Both the position numbers and the translations under genes were made by a program. From Pseudomonas sp. HN11 (GTDB lineage Bacteria; Pseudomonadota; Gammaproteobacteria; Pseudomonadales; Pseudomonadaceae): a DNA stretch of 64,000 bases. Of the stretch, positions 16,679 through 26,616 are shown piece after piece. Below the pieces are notes generated by a model. It was not told the origin of the DNA. It saw only the letters and a program-made list of their open reading frames with translations, and did no database searches. The stretch is taken from positions 4,289,001 through 4,353,000 of the forward strand of contig NZ_CP089985.1 of the NCBI RefSeq assembly GCF_021390155.1, given 5' to 3'. Each line of letters opens with the position of its first letter. Positions within the stretch are counted from its first letter, which is position 1.

Positions 16679-17510
16679 ATTAATTGGCGGAATAGGTACA
16701 TCCCATGTCCCGGCCATCGGCGCAGCAATCGACCACGGAAAGACTGGCGAGCCTTATTGGAAACCCTTGTTCGACGGAGTCGAACCTGCACGAGCGTGGA
16801 TAGCCGAGCACAAACCGGACGTCTGTATCGTTGTTTATAACGACCACGCTTCGCAGTTCGATCTGTCGCTGATTCCAACTTTTGCCCTCGGTATGGGGGC
16901 AACGTTTGATATTCATGATGAGGGTTACGGGCCGCGGCCTGTGCCTCAGGTACAAGGTGATCCTGAACTTGCCTGGCACCTTGCTGAGTCTCTGATTCTC
17001 GATGAATTTGACATGACTCTGGTGTCTGATATGACCGTCGACCATGGGTTGACGGTGCCTCTATCGTTGGCTTACGGCCAACCAGAGGCATGGCCGTGCA
17101 AGGTGATCCCATTGTGCGTGAACGTCATTCAATACCCGCCACCCACCGGTAACCGTTGCTTCCAATTGGGCAGAGCGCTACGGCGTGCCATCGACAGTTA
17201 TGACAAAGATATCAAGGTGGCCATCTTCGGTACCGGCGGTATGTCACATCAGCTACAGGGTGAACGAGCAGGATTGACCAACCGGGAGTACGACCTCAAG
17301 TGGCTGGATCAATTTGTCAGTGATCCGGTGACCCTCCTCACCATCGGGCATACCGAGTACCTGCGTGAAACCGGCTCCGAAGGTATCGAGCTCGTGATGT
17401 GGTTGATCATGCGGGGCGCTATGAATGAGCGCGTACGCGAGATGCATCGCTTCCATCACATCCCCGTCTCCAACACAGCTTATGGTCTGCTGGTGCTGGA
17501 AAATGACTGA
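16671..17510 (+). CDS. ligB: Protocatechuate 4,5-dioxygenase beta subunit
   Basis: A 279-residue catalytic subunit of the type II (LigB) extradiol dioxygenases. Fe(II) ligands are visible as His12 (GGIGTSHVPAIGAAID) and His59 (VVYNDHASQF); the TGGMSHQLQGER motif holds the expected base histidine. It cleaves protocatechuate at the 4,5 bond to carboxy-hydroxymuconate semialdehyde; related enzymes also take gallate. Pseudomonads usually use 3,4-cleavage, so this gene marks acquired metabolism. Confidence 0.93.
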   Translation: MAKLIGGIGTSHVPAIGAAIDHGKTGEPYWKPLFDGVEPARAWIAEHKPDVCIVVYNDHASQFDLSLIPTFALGMGATFDIHDEGYGPRPVPQVQGDPELAWHLAESLILDEFDMTLVSDMTVDHGLTVPLSLAYGQPEAWPCKVIPLCVNVIQYPPPTGNRCFQLGRALRRAIDSYDKDIKVAIFGTGGMSHQLQGERAGLTNREYDLKWLDQFVSDPVTLLTIGHTEYLRETGSEGIELVMWLIMRGAMNERVREMHRFHHIPVSNTAYGLLVLEND

Positions 17511-18513
17511 TTCAAACATGGGTGCCCGAGTGCGAATTGCACTGGTGGGGCTCGGCGCTTTCGGGCGTAAACATCTCGACGTGTTAGCGAACATCGAGAC
17601 CGTTGTAGTCACAGCACTGGTGGGCATCGACCCGGCACAAAACCAATTGCTCGCAGCCCACTATGGTATTGACCGGACTTATCGCGATCTCGATTCTGCG
17701 CTGGCTGATGTAAATATCGATGCGTTGATTCTATGCACACCCACGCCCTTGCATGCTTCCCAGGCCATACGGTGCCTGGAGGCTGGCAAGCATGTGCTGG
17801 TGGAAATTCCAATGGCGGATAACCTACAGGATGCCGAACGCCTGCTGCAGGTAAGCGCCAAAAGCCCTTGCGTCGCTATGGTTGGGCACACGCGGCGCTT
17901 CAATCCTTCCCATCAGTGGCTTCATCAGCAGATAGGTGAGGACCGTCTACGCCTGCAGCATCTCGTGGTTTCCACGCACTTCATGCGCCGTGAGAATCTA
18001 AACGCCGAAGGCCAGCCTAGACAATGGACCGACAGTTTGTTGTGGCATCACGCTGCACATACAGTCGACCTTTTCCAGTATCAAACAAACAGTGAAGTCG
18101 TTGCTTGGAACGTGCTGGAAGGTCCTCTGGATTCGCAACTGGGGATCGCCATGGATCTTTCATTGCAACTCAAGAGCAGCAACGGCGCGTTATGCAGCTT
18201 AAGCCTGAGCTTCAATAACGAAGGCCCCTTTGGCAGTCATTTTCGCTTTATCGGTGATCGAGGTACCTACCTCGCCCGTTATGACGAATTGAGCGATGGC
18301 TATGGGGTGCCTGTCGACCTGTCGAGTACCGGGCTATATGCCGATGGGATCGAATTGCAGGATCGGGAATTCGTCGATGCGATACGCAACGATCGCGAAC
18401 CACGCTCCAGTGTGAGCAGCGTTATGAATTGCTATCGATTGCTGGGCGCGATACAGGATTCGATGCCCGACCGTATAGGTTTCACCCCGCCTATGGACCG
18501 CGGCTCTTACTGA
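17503..18513 (+). CDS. ligC: 4-Carboxy-2-hydroxymuconate-6-semialdehyde dehydrogenase
   Basis: A 336-residue Gfo/Idh/MocA-type oxidoreductase. RIALVGLGAFGRKHLDVLA binds NADP; ALILCTPTPLHASQAIRCLE and EAGKHVLVEIPMADNL are typical, and LWHHAAHTVDLFQYQ matches LigC. It oxidises the ring-cleavage hemiacetal to 2-pyrone-4,6-dicarboxylate. I placed the start at 17503, where ATGACTGA overlaps the ligB stop; an internal ATG at 17518 is an alternative. Confidence 0.9.
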   Translation: MTDSNMGARVRIALVGLGAFGRKHLDVLANIETVVVTALVGIDPAQNQLLAAHYGIDRTYRDLDSALADVNIDALILCTPTPLHASQAIRCLEAGKHVLVEIPMADNLQDAERLLQVSAKSPCVAMVGHTRRFNPSHQWLHQQIGEDRLRLQHLVVSTHFMRRENLNAEGQPRQWTDSLLWHHAAHTVDLFQYQTNSEVVAWNVLEGPLDSQLGIAMDLSLQLKSSNGALCSLSLSFNNEGPFGSHFRFIGDRGTYLARYDELSDGYGVPVDLSSTGLYADGIELQDREFVDAIRNDREPRSSVSSVMNCYRLLGAIQDSMPDRIGFTPPMDRGSY

Positions 18514-18543
18514 TCCATAACCCAATCACAAGGCAGAACAATA

Positions 18544-19932
18544 ATGAATAATGCTGCTGATATCTTGGACGCTATCAAAAAGGGAAAAATGAGTAGCTAT
18601 CAGATTTTGATCGTTGCGCTTTGTACCCTTATTGCTGGCCTGGATGGTTTCGATGTGCTGGTGGTGGCCTACACCGGTCCCGCTATATCAATAAATTGGG
18701 GGCTTGCCCCTACCGACCTTGGCCTTCTGTTCAGTGCTGGGCTGGCAGGAATGGGCCTTGGCGCTGTAGCGGTTGCTCCGATCGGCGACATTGTGGGACG
18801 AAAGCCAACGATAATGTTTTGCATGGTCCTTTTATTGGTAGGGATGGGGTTATCTGCATTTACAAGCGGACTCGGCGAGCTGGCCTTCATGCGTTTGGTC
18901 ACTGGGATTGGCATTGGTGGAATTCTGGCCAACGTAAACATCATGGTGACTGAGTATTCGTCAGCCCGCCGAAAAGCATTGTGCGTTTCACTTATGGCGC
19001 TCGGTTATCCAGTAGGCGCTACGTTGGGTGGGATCTTTTCTGTGTTTCTCATCCAAGCCTACGGATGGCAGTCGGTGTACCTGTTCGGGGCCGGCGCAGC
19101 AGCGTTGTTGCTTCCTCTGATCTGGATTGCCATGCCAGAGTCGGTCGACTACCTGATCGCTAAAAAACCGGCCAACGCTTTGGAACGTTGCAACCGGATA
19201 TTATCGAAGATGGGGATGCCAAATCTGGACCTGCTTCCCGCTCATCACTCCGTAACGGGCGCTAAACCTGGTTTGATTGCACTACTTGGGAATGGCGATA
19301 TGGTCAGTCGCTTATTTTTTACCAGCGTCGTTTATTTCACTGTGATGATGACGTGTTATTTCCTCCTTAGCTGGACGCCCCAAATTCTCACCCGCAGTGG
19401 TATGACTCAGACCATGGGGATTTCCGGATCTCTTTTAATGAACTTGGGCGGTATAGCAGGCTGCTTGGTCTATGGCTTTTTGGCCCAAAAACTCGGACCT
19501 AGAGCTTTGGCTGCAGCGTTTATGGTAGGGCTGGTCATAACCTCCGTGTCGTTCGCCGCGGCACCAGGGGCAAGCATATTGCTGCTAGTGACGGCAGTTG
19601 CCGTCGGCTTCTGCTTGTTCTCCGCGGTCAATTCGCTCTACGTATTGGTCCCTGGTGTCTTTCCCGTACAGGTGCGAAGTACTGGTACAGGCATTGCTAT
19701 GGGCGCTGGCCGCCTTGGTGCGGTAGCGGGTCCCCTTTTAGCTGGTTATCTGATAGGGCTGGGACTGGATAAAACCATGTACATCGCGATTCTATCGGCA
19801 CCGATGATCATCGCATCGATTGTTCTAGTGAAGCTGCGCCCCTTCCTGGATGCCGTGAAAAAAAGCGTTGATATCTCACTTAATCCGATGCCGGCGGGCG
19901 TCAGCAGCCCTTTCGGTGAGAACAGTCATTAG
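18544..19932 (+). CDS. Aromatic acid:H+ symporter (MFS, PcaK-like)
   Basis: A 462-residue, 12-helix major facilitator of the aromatic acid symporter group. The DGFD motif in helix 1 (LIAGLDGFDVLVVAYTGPAI) and GDIVGRKPTI between helices 2 and 3 are diagnostic. By position it should import protocatechuate, gallate or a similar ring acid for the lig enzymes. It is the sixth gene of the operon, 30 bases after ligC. Confidence 0.9.
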   Translation: MNNAADILDAIKKGKMSSYQILIVALCTLIAGLDGFDVLVVAYTGPAISINWGLAPTDLGLLFSAGLAGMGLGAVAVAPIGDIVGRKPTIMFCMVLLLVGMGLSAFTSGLGELAFMRLVTGIGIGGILANVNIMVTEYSSARRKALCVSLMALGYPVGATLGGIFSVFLIQAYGWQSVYLFGAGAAALLLPLIWIAMPESVDYLIAKKPANALERCNRILSKMGMPNLDLLPAHHSVTGAKPGLIALLGNGDMVSRLFFTSVVYFTVMMTCYFLLSWTPQILTRSGMTQTMGISGSLLMNLGGIAGCLVYGFLAQKLGPRALAAAFMVGLVITSVSFAAAPGASILLLVTAVAVGFCLFSAVNSLYVLVPGVFPVQVRSTGTGIAMGAGRLGAVAGPLLAGYLIGLGLDKTMYIAILSAPMIIASIVLVKLRPFLDAVKKSVDISLNPMPAGVSSPFGENSH

Positions 19933-19974
19933 TCAGACAGCGCGTTTTCCATTGCTGCCATACTTGAGATACAT

Positions 19975-20679
19975 ATGAAACCGGATCTATTGCTCTTGTC
20001 AGGTCTCATGTGTGACAGGACCATCTGGATGAAGGTGCTGCCAGGCCTGGCACGGCACGCTCGAATCATGCCGGTTGACTTCAGTGAGGACGACCAAATA
20101 GAGAAAATGGCCGAGCGGGTGCTGGATATAGCTCCCGATAGGTTTTCGCTCGCAGGTCACTCGATGGGGGCGCGAGTCGCACTCGAAGTCTACCATCGCG
20201 CCCCTCAGCGAATCACTCGTATCGCACTGCTCAGTACGGGTGTGCATCCCGTAAAGCCTGGTGAGAGTAAACTGCGCCAGGCCTTGGTGGATATTGCGTA
20301 TCAACACGGCATGGCCGCAGTGATGGAGCGTTGGCTACCGCCTATGTTGCTCGCCATGCATGCTCAAAATGCCGATTTCGTGGAGCCACTCCGTGAAATG
20401 GTTTTACGTATGACGCCAGACATACTGGCGCGCCAGATCAAGGCTTTGTTGAATCGAGCGGATGCGTCACAGCAGCTGCTGGACATCACTTGCCCAACGC
20501 TGATTGGGGTTGGTAGGCAAGATGCCTGGAGCCCTGTAGCGCAGCATGAATTCATCGCCTGTCGAGTTACCGGTTCGCATTTCAGGGTGTTCGAGAAAAG
20601 TGGCCACATGGCACCCTTTGAGGCACCGCTACAGGTCGAAAACGCTTTAGTCGATTGGTTGAGATTGAGCCACTCCTGA
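19975..20679 (+). CDS. Alpha/beta hydrolase
   Basis: A 234-residue alpha/beta-fold hydrolase. The nucleophile elbow is SLAGHSMGARVALEV, the acid region is LIGVGRQDAWSPVAQHEF, and the histidine lies in FEKSGHMAPFEAP. It has no signal peptide. As the last gene of the catabolic operon it may release a ring acid from an ester, but no particular substrate is visible. Confidence 0.8.
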   Translation: MKPDLLLLSGLMCDRTIWMKVLPGLARHARIMPVDFSEDDQIEKMAERVLDIAPDRFSLAGHSMGARVALEVYHRAPQRITRIALLSTGVHPVKPGESKLRQALVDIAYQHGMAAVMERWLPPMLLAMHAQNADFVEPLREMVLRMTPDILARQIKALLNRADASQQLLDITCPTLIGVGRQDAWSPVAQHEFIACRVTGSHFRVFEKSGHMAPFEAPLQVENALVDWLRLSHS

Positions 20680-20734
20680 GCATTTGTGAGCGGGGGAAAG
20701 CGCAGACTCAGACTCGATTATTTCGCCTACCAAA

Positions 20735-20865
20735 ATCGAGAAATTGGCTGTGGGTGGTTTTACAGAAAGTGTTGCCCTTCAGGTCGGGCCCTTTGGCGTC
20801 AAGGTTACTGCTCTGGAACCTAGTGGTATGCGTATTAACTGGGAGCTGCGCGCTAATCAAATGCA
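20735..20865 (+). pseudogene. Fragment of a classical SDR gene
   Basis: About 40 codons encode LAVGGFTESVALQVGPFGVK then VTALEPSGMRINWELRANQ, the stretch that follows the catalytic Tyr-x-x-x-Lys in classical short-chain dehydrogenases. The Rossmann N-terminus and the C-terminus are missing, and no start codon with a ribosome-binding site is present. It is a decayed remnant between the aromatic operon and the convergent ridA-like gene. Confidence 0.7.
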
Positions 20866-20894
20866 GCGTATCTGGCCATTACGCGTTGCTTGCC

Positions 20895-21407
20895 TCATAC
20901 GCGTAATCGCACCACACCTTCAATCTCCACCGCCGCGCCACCTGGTAGTGAATGCACACCAATAGCGGATCGCGCATGCCGCCCACGCTCACCGAAAAGC
21001 GCTGTCAGCACTTCAGATGCGGCGTCGATCACTTGCGACTGCGCGCCGAAATCCTGTGTGCCCCGTACATAACCTGTGATCCGAATCACCTGTGCAACCC
21101 GATTAAGATTGCCATCGCAAGCTGCCGCGACAATGGAGAGGAAGTTCGCCATACACAGGCGTGCGCCATCGCGCGCCTGTTCTATGGATAGTTGCTCTCC
21201 AACGATACCTGTATAGCGGATTTCCTGATTGAATCGCGGTACCTGCCCAGATACCCAAAGCAGTTCTCCGTCGCGGATGCTCAGTTGGAATTGCGCAGGT
21301 TCCATGAACGTCTGGGGCGCGGTCGGATACAAAGTCTGCAACGTACTATTGAGCGGGTCTACGACCTCGCTCAGCGGCAACCATTGTGGTCTAGGATCAT
21401 TATTCAT
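20895..21407 (-). CDS. RidA family protein
   Basis: A 170-residue Rid/YjgF-type protein, longer than canonical RidA (about 128), with about 45 extra N-terminal residues. LLWVSGQVPRFNQEI, CMANFLSIVAAACDGNLNRV and ARSAIGVHSLPGGAAVEIEG are the family signatures. RidA proteins hydrolyse reactive enamines or imines, or bind small metabolites. The start at 21407 overlaps the phzF-like stop by 8 bases, so the two are coupled and may work in sequence. Confidence 0.82.
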   Translation of the reverse strand: MNNDPRPQWLPLSEVVDPLNSTLQTLYPTAPQTFMEPAQFQLSIRDGELLWVSGQVPRFNQEIRYTGIVGEQLSIEQARDGARLCMANFLSIVAAACDGNLNRVAQVIRITGYVRGTQDFGAQSQVIDAASEVLTALFGERGRHARSAIGVHSLPGGAAVEIEGVVRLRV

Positions 21408-22284
21408 GTGCGTGTTCAGTCGGAGCAAAAGCGCTGTAGCCGCCGACGAAGCATCCATGTGGACTCCCAGTTTCGTCCACATCAAAGCGCACGTGGATGT
21501 CTGATGGACGCCCCATTGCCCGCCCCTGGTGGATAAGCATCGAAGCGGGGCCGGGCTTTATCATTTCGTACTTAAGCAAACCAAATGCAAGTGCGGTCGC
21601 AGCAATGCCAGTAGCCGCATCTTCCGGATAGCCTGAAGATTTCGGGAATTGACGACTGTCAAACTGCCGAGGTTTGCCTGGATGAGCGCAAAAAAGATAG
21701 AAACCAGTTGAGTCCAACTCCTCACACAGTTCTTCGATCCGGGTCGAGTCAGGTACTGCCGCGTCCAACCTTTCCGGGTTTTTTACCGGGATCAGTGTTT
21801 TGACCCGGCTTGTCGCCGAGTTCAGCAATGGCAGGTCAAGGATGTCTTCGGGCTCAAGACCAATGGCGTGAATAATAGAGTCGCGTAATTCTGGCTTGTT
21901 TATTGGGCTAACGACCCCTGCGGGCTGGGAAATCTCAATGAAAGGTTGTTCGCCCTCTTTCCCATGTATTTGCACCGATACATTACCGCTCAGCGTTTCT
22001 ATGGACAGATGACAACTGCCCAGTTTACCAAGCGTATGTAGAAGCCAGACCGTACCAATGGTAGCATGCCCGCACATGCTCATCTCATGCCGTGGTACAA
22101 AAAAACGGAATCGATAGTCGTTACCGGAGGTTGCGGGGAGCACAAAACCACTTTCATGACCGTAGGCTCGCGCAACTGCCATCATCTGTTCAGCTTCAAG
22201 GCCAACAGCATCGATAACAACAGGAGCAGGGTTGCCTCCCCCTTGGCTGGATTTGAATACTTCTACAACGTGGACGTTGGGCAT
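21400..22284 (-). CDS. PhzF-family isomerase
   Basis: A 294-residue diaminopimelate-epimerase-fold protein. The N-terminal FKSSQGGGNPAPVVIDA and the catalytic Glu44 (GHESGFVLP) match PhzF; CGHATIGTVW and PEDAATGIAATALA are further signatures. No other phenazine gene is near, so phenazine synthesis is not implied. It is coupled to the RidA gene and lies 98 bases from the AraC gene on the same strand. Confidence 0.87.
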   Translation of the reverse strand: MPNVHVVEVFKSSQGGGNPAPVVIDAVGLEAEQMMAVARAYGHESGFVLPATSGNDYRFRFFVPRHEMSMCGHATIGTVWLLHTLGKLGSCHLSIETLSGNVSVQIHGKEGEQPFIEISQPAGVVSPINKPELRDSIIHAIGLEPEDILDLPLLNSATSRVKTLIPVKNPERLDAAVPDSTRIEELCEELDSTGFYLFCAHPGKPRQFDSRQFPKSSGYPEDAATGIAATALAFGLLKYEMIKPGPASMLIHQGRAMGRPSDIHVRFDVDETGSPHGCFVGGYSAFAPTEHAHE

Positions 22285-22382
22285 ACTGACCTCTGGATTC
22301 TGTAGATGAGATCAATTGTGGCAAAGATGTATTCGCCAATAACGCATGATCGGGTCACGCTCCCACTCGTTTGGGCCAAGCT

Positions 22383-23219
22383 TTATCTGGCCTTACGCAG
22401 CTCGCTGGGAGTCAGGCCCAGGTAGCGTTTGAATAAACGGGCGAGATACGAAGGAGAGTCCAGACCTACCGCAAGGCTCACGTCCAAGATCGATAGTGAA
22501 GTGGTTGCGACAAGCCGGGCGGCAGTTTCCACGCGGGTGCGGTTGGTGAAATCCAGTAGGGTTTCGTCCGCGAATGCCTTGAAGACACGCGTAAGATGAC
22601 GTCGTGAAAGGTGAAATTCATAGCCAATCGATTCAACCGTCAAATCGGTTTCCAAGTTCTCCCGAACATACCGCTGAATATCGCGCACCAGCAATGCATG
22701 TTGCTGGCGTTCAGCCGGCTTCGGTTGGGTTCGCTGACAAGTGATAAGCCTCGCACACTCCTCAAAGAGTAAATGATTGAGGTGGGGTAATTGACGTTGG
22801 AAGGCCTCCGGGGAGGCGCTGTCCAGAAGCAGGTCGTGCAAGCGCAAGATGCTATCCAGCGCCTCGTTTCCTTGCCAGATGCCCGAGCGTTGAACCTGCT
22901 GAGCAAAACCCTCATATCCGCTCAGCCGCCCCTGACGCTCGACGTAAGATGAGTCCACATAAAGGGTCATATGTTTTTCTCGCCCTGGCGCCGCCTGGGT
23001 GGCGTGTGCAAAATCTGCCGGTATCAAGGAAAACGACTGGCGCGCCAGAAGGCTGGTCCGACTGCTCTCGGTCGATACGAACAGCCCACCCAGACGTGGT
23101 AACAACAGCATATGACAATCATGAGTGTGCCAGTCCTTGGCGTAACCGCTGCTGTCGCTGGTCTCGAAACGGAAAACGTCGGATGAGATACCCTTTAGCT
23201 TGAGCGAAAGATGGGTCAT
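22383..23219 (-). CDS. AraC family transcriptional regulator
   Basis: A 278-residue regulator with an N-terminal cupin-like sensor (DWHTHDCHMLLLPRLGGLFV) and a C-terminal double helix-turn-helix: ESIGYEFHLSRRHLTRVFKA and SILDVSLAVGLDSPSYLARL, then YLGLTPSELRK. It lies 18 bases after the symporter gene and upstream of phzF-ridA, and probably controls this set. The inducer is unknown. Confidence 0.88.
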   Translation of the reverse strand: MTHLSLKLKGISSDVFRFETSDSSGYAKDWHTHDCHMLLLPRLGGLFVSTESSRTSLLARQSFSLIPADFAHATQAAPGREKHMTLYVDSSYVERQGRLSGYEGFAQQVQRSGIWQGNEALDSILRLHDLLLDSASPEAFQRQLPHLNHLLFEECARLITCQRTQPKPAERQQHALLVRDIQRYVRENLETDLTVESIGYEFHLSRRHLTRVFKAFADETLLDFTNRTRVETAARLVATTSLSILDVSLAVGLDSPSYLARLFKRYLGLTPSELRKAR

Positions 23220-23237
23220 CAGGTAGACCTCATTACG

Positions 23238-24563
23238 TCAGTGCAACGGTGTGACAACCACGTCGTTGTCGCCTTGGGAGGCGGACAAGGATCTCCAGTA
23301 GCGATCACCTTTTTCATCATCATACATGCCTTCCCAGCGCGCCACGACCAACACAGCCAGAGCGTTCCCAACAATATTCAGTGCTGTCCTTGCCATATCC
23401 ATGATGCGATCGACGCCCGCAATGAACGCCAATCCCTCCAAAGGGATACCGACGCTGCCCAAGGTAGCAAGCAACACCACGAAGGATACCCCAGGTACAC
23501 CAGCGATACCTTTGGAGGTAACCATAAGGGTCAGCACCAAAGTAATCTGCTGAACGATGGACAAGTCGATGCCATAGAGCTGAGCGATGAAGAGCGCCGC
23601 AATACTCTGATAAAGAGTCGACCCATCGAGATTGAATGAATAGCCCGTAGGAACTACGAAGCGCGTGATGGCACGTGGCGCGCCATAAGCTTCCATTTTT
23701 TCTATGATTCGTGGCAGTACAGTCTCAGAACTGGCGGTCGAGTAGCCCAGAATTATCTCGGCTTTTAAAATAAGTATCAGTTTCCAGACGGAGAAACCGC
23801 ACACACGTGCGACCAACCCGAATACTACGACCCCAAAAAAAACGATGGAGGCATAGACTAACGTCACCAACCTTGCCAAAGGCCAGAGCGATCCGAAGCC
23901 AAAGTTGGCCACCGTCACGGAGATCAGCGCGAACACACCAATCGGTGCGTAGCGCATGATCATGTGGGTAACCTTAAACATACTTTGCGAAATACCTTCC
24001 AACGCACTGACCAGAGGCTGGCGCAGTTCATCCTTGAGGCTGGCAAGACCTAACCCGAACATTACTGAAAAGAAAATGATTGCCAGCATGTCGCCCCGTA
24101 CGATTGCGGCGAACACGTTGGACGGTACCAGATTAAGAAGCGTGCTGATAAACGCATGATTGGACTGCACCTCGCTGGTCGTCTTCTCATACTGAGAGAT
24201 ATCCGACGTCCGGAGTTGGCTCATATCAATGCCATGGCCGGGTTGAAAGAAGTTGGCGAGCAGCAGTCCGACTACGATAGCCAGCGTCGTAATGATTTCA
24301 AAGTACACCAGCGTCTTGATGCCGATTCGACCGAGCTTTTTGCTATCTCCTACGCCTGCGATACCAACGATTAATGACGAGATCACAATCGGAATCACGA
24401 TCATCTTGATCAACCGAATAAATAATTCACCCGCAGGTTGCAGCATGGTTGCAATCCACCACGCCTTGTCTGAGCTGTAGCGATTGAGTACTGCGCCAAC
24501 GACAATACCCAAAATCAGGCCGAAAAGAATTTGCCAGGCGAGGCCCATTTTTGGCTTGGTCAT
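23238..24563 (-). CDS. Dicarboxylate/amino acid:cation symporter (GltP/DctA family)
   Basis: A 441-residue DAACS transporter. Visible are RLIKMIVIPIVISSLIVGIA, the re-entrant ASSETVLPR serine loop, TGYSFNLDGSTLYQSIAALF and the SKGIAGVPGVSFVVL loop. It imports C4-dicarboxylates or acidic amino acids with cations. The start at MTKPKMGLAWQ fits the family; the longer frame adds a non-homologous tail. Its place with AraC, PhzF and RidA suggests an acidic substrate processed by those enzymes. Confidence 0.9.
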   Translation of the reverse strand: MTKPKMGLAWQILFGLILGIVVGAVLNRYSSDKAWWIATMLQPAGELFIRLIKMIVIPIVISSLIVGIAGVGDSKKLGRIGIKTLVYFEIITTLAIVVGLLLANFFQPGHGIDMSQLRTSDISQYEKTTSEVQSNHAFISTLLNLVPSNVFAAIVRGDMLAIIFFSVMFGLGLASLKDELRQPLVSALEGISQSMFKVTHMIMRYAPIGVFALISVTVANFGFGSLWPLARLVTLVYASIVFFGVVVFGLVARVCGFSVWKLILILKAEIILGYSTASSETVLPRIIEKMEAYGAPRAITRFVVPTGYSFNLDGSTLYQSIAALFIAQLYGIDLSIVQQITLVLTLMVTSKGIAGVPGVSFVVLLATLGSVGIPLEGLAFIAGVDRIMDMARTALNIVGNALAVLVVARWEGMYDDEKGDRYWRSLSASQGDNDVVVTPLH

Positions 24564-24993
24564 AGTTATAGGTTTCCTAGCTACTGAAGGGTAAGCGAGC
24601 CACCAGGTGATGCGCTGTCTCGCCGGAGGGCAACTCGATATTAAGCAAGTATCAGCAGCCACTGACTGCTAATCGGGCCTGTTGAGCGCACAATTGGGCC
24701 AATCAACCCTTGACATCGCTGGACTCAGATACGCCGCGAAACCTGGAAAAGCCTGTTGTTAGATCAGGCTCCCTTTTCTTGCTTATTACTTAATATTCCA
24801 ATGCGACCGCAAGACTGAAATCATGCTTTCCAAGATAGCTAGTTCGGCAGCAACCACTTCAACCTACTGAATTAGACACATCCTTGGCCCCGTCGATTCT
24901 GGCAGCCACTATTCGGATTTAAGGGGTTCGCCGTCGATCCGCATCTTTAACTCCTATCTCCGAATGATGAGCTCGTATTTTGATATCTAGAGC
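24564..24993. other. Intergenic region between the symporter and chemoreceptor genes
   Basis: No gene seen. A hairpin AGCCTG-N9-CAGGCT (24750-24770), followed on the minus strand by TTTT, could be a distant terminator of the chemoreceptor gene. The remainder should hold the promoter of the symporter operon; no clear regulator site was found. Confidence 0.4.
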
Positions 24994-26616
24994 TTAGATC
25001 GAGAAGCGCTCCATGAGCCTGTGCATATCAGCGGCTAGTCGGGAAAGCTCGGCACTGGCCGCTGAAGTCTGTTGCGCTCCAGTGGCACTGTGCGCTGAGA
25101 GATTGCGAATGCTCGTCAGGTTAGTATCCACCGTATGCGCCACTTCAGCCTGTTCTTCAGAGCTTGCGGCGATGTGCCTGTTCATCTCATTGATCTGTTC
25201 GATATTCTTAGATATTTCTGTAAGCGCCGCGCCTGCCTCATGAGCGATCAAAACGGTATCTTGAGCCTCCAAACAGCTGTCGCGCATCGCATGGCTGACT
25301 TGTTCGGTTCCCAGGCGAATTCGCTCGATTATCTGAGCAATTTCACCGGTCGACTCCTGAGTACGGCCCGCCAGAGCCCGTACTTCATCTGCCACTACTG
25401 CGAACCCTCTTCCCTGTTCCCCAGCCCGTGCAGCCTCAATGGCTGCATTCAGGGCCAACAGATTAGTCTGCTCGGCAATAGCGCGGATAACCCCCAGTAC
25501 TTGACTGATATCTTGAGATTGCACGGCCAAATGCTCCACATCTTTGCTAGTACTCTGGACGGAGTCGGTCAATTTTTCGATAGCAGTAATGGTTCGTTTT
25601 ACCCGATCAGAACCGCGGTGGCTAGACGCTCCCGATGAGCTTGCCGCCATTGAGGCTGAGGCCGCGCTACTGGCGACTCCAACTACCGCGACCGTCATTT
25701 GGTTCATTGCAGTGGCGGCTTGTTCAATCTCATGGTTCTGTCGAATCAGTCCACAACTGGACTCATCGGTAACCGTGCTCATTTCCTCAGCTGCCGAGGC
25801 TAGCTGGGTCGATGCGTCACTAATTAAGTGGATCGTTTCACGGAGATTGATTTGCATGATCTTTGCCGAACCCAGCAATGCTGACAGCTCGTCATTACCT
25901 TCTATTGCTATCTCGCTACGCAGGTCACCACTTGCAATGCGATCGTTGATTGACAAGGCATGCTTCAGCGGTAAGACAATGCTACGGGTTAAAAAAAACG
26001 CCAGTGCCAAGGTCGCCAGGACAGCACAGAATATCATTGCGACGATGAACTGAACGCTATGCTCATAAGTTCGCACGGAGTCAATGCCAGACTGACCGGC
26101 TTTATCGATATTAAATTGTATTAGTTGCTCAAGGGCCAACTGCATTTGCCTGGCACGGGCCTCGTGCTCTTCTAGCAAGGCCGCCCCCTCGGCATTCCGG
26201 CCCTTAAGGCTCAGATCGATACAGCTCTCTGCCAGGTGCTCCAAGCGAAGGACTCCATCGCTGACCACTTTAAGGAGTTGTTGCTCGTTGTCGTCTTTCA
26301 TGTGCGCGTTGTACTCTCTCATTTGCGCTCGCAACGACATGCGGATCGTCTGAATATTTTCAATGATTAGGCCCTTGTTAGCTGCGTCGGATTGACCAAA
26401 GAGGCGACGGCTTTCGAGCATCAACTTTAGGGCAGTGGCATCGATCCGGTTTGCGGAAATGACGCTAGCCATCGATTGCTCCTCGACGTCAGCGGCCAAC
26501 GTCCGAATAGCGCGTAAGTTCCAAAGTGAAACCACCCCCAGGACAATCAATAAGGTGGTGATAACCGCAAAGCATAGTGTGGCGCGTGTGGAAATATTCA
26601 TCTTTCTAAACAACAT
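24994..26616 (-). CDS. Methyl-accepting chemotaxis protein with 4-helix-bundle sensor
   Basis: A 540-residue transmembrane chemoreceptor. The first membrane helix is near residues 11-30 and a periplasmic helical domain (residues 31-190) resembles 4HB_MCP sensors. The second helix is near [19 protein letters not shown], then a HAMP domain and the signalling hairpin ([36 protein letters not shown]). An AGGTG site precedes the ATG at 26616. It probably senses a compound handled by the island. Confidence 0.92.
   Translation of the reverse strand: MLFRKMNISTRATLCFAVITTLLIVLGVVSLWNLRAIRTLAADVEEQSMASVISANRIDATALKLMLESRRLFGQSDAANKGLIIENIQTIRMSLRAQMREYNAHMKDDNEQQLLKVVSDGVLRLEHLAESCIDLSLKGRNAEGAALLEEHEARARQMQLALEQLIQFNIDKAGQSGIDSVRTYEHSVQFIVAMIFCAVLATLALAFFLTRSIVLPLKHALSINDRIASGDLRSEIAIEGNDELSALLGSAKIMQINLRETIHLISDASTQLASAAEEMSTVTDESSCGLIRQNHEIEQAATAMNQMTVAVVGVASSAASASMAASSSGASSHRGSDRVKRTITAIEKLTDSVQSTSKDVEHLAVQSQDISQVLGVIRAIAEQTNLLALNAAIEAARAGEQGRGFAVVADEVRALAGRTQESTGEIAQIIERIRLGTEQVSHAMRDSCLEAQDTVLIAHEAGAALTEISKNIEQINEMNRHIAASSEEQAEVAHTVDTNLTSIRNLSAHSATGAQQTSAASAELSRLAADMHRLMERFSI

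Noticed and set aside
21400..22284. Phenazine biosynthesis cluster
   Set aside because: PhzF-like proteins are widespread outside phenazine pathways and no phzA/B/D/E/G gene is near.
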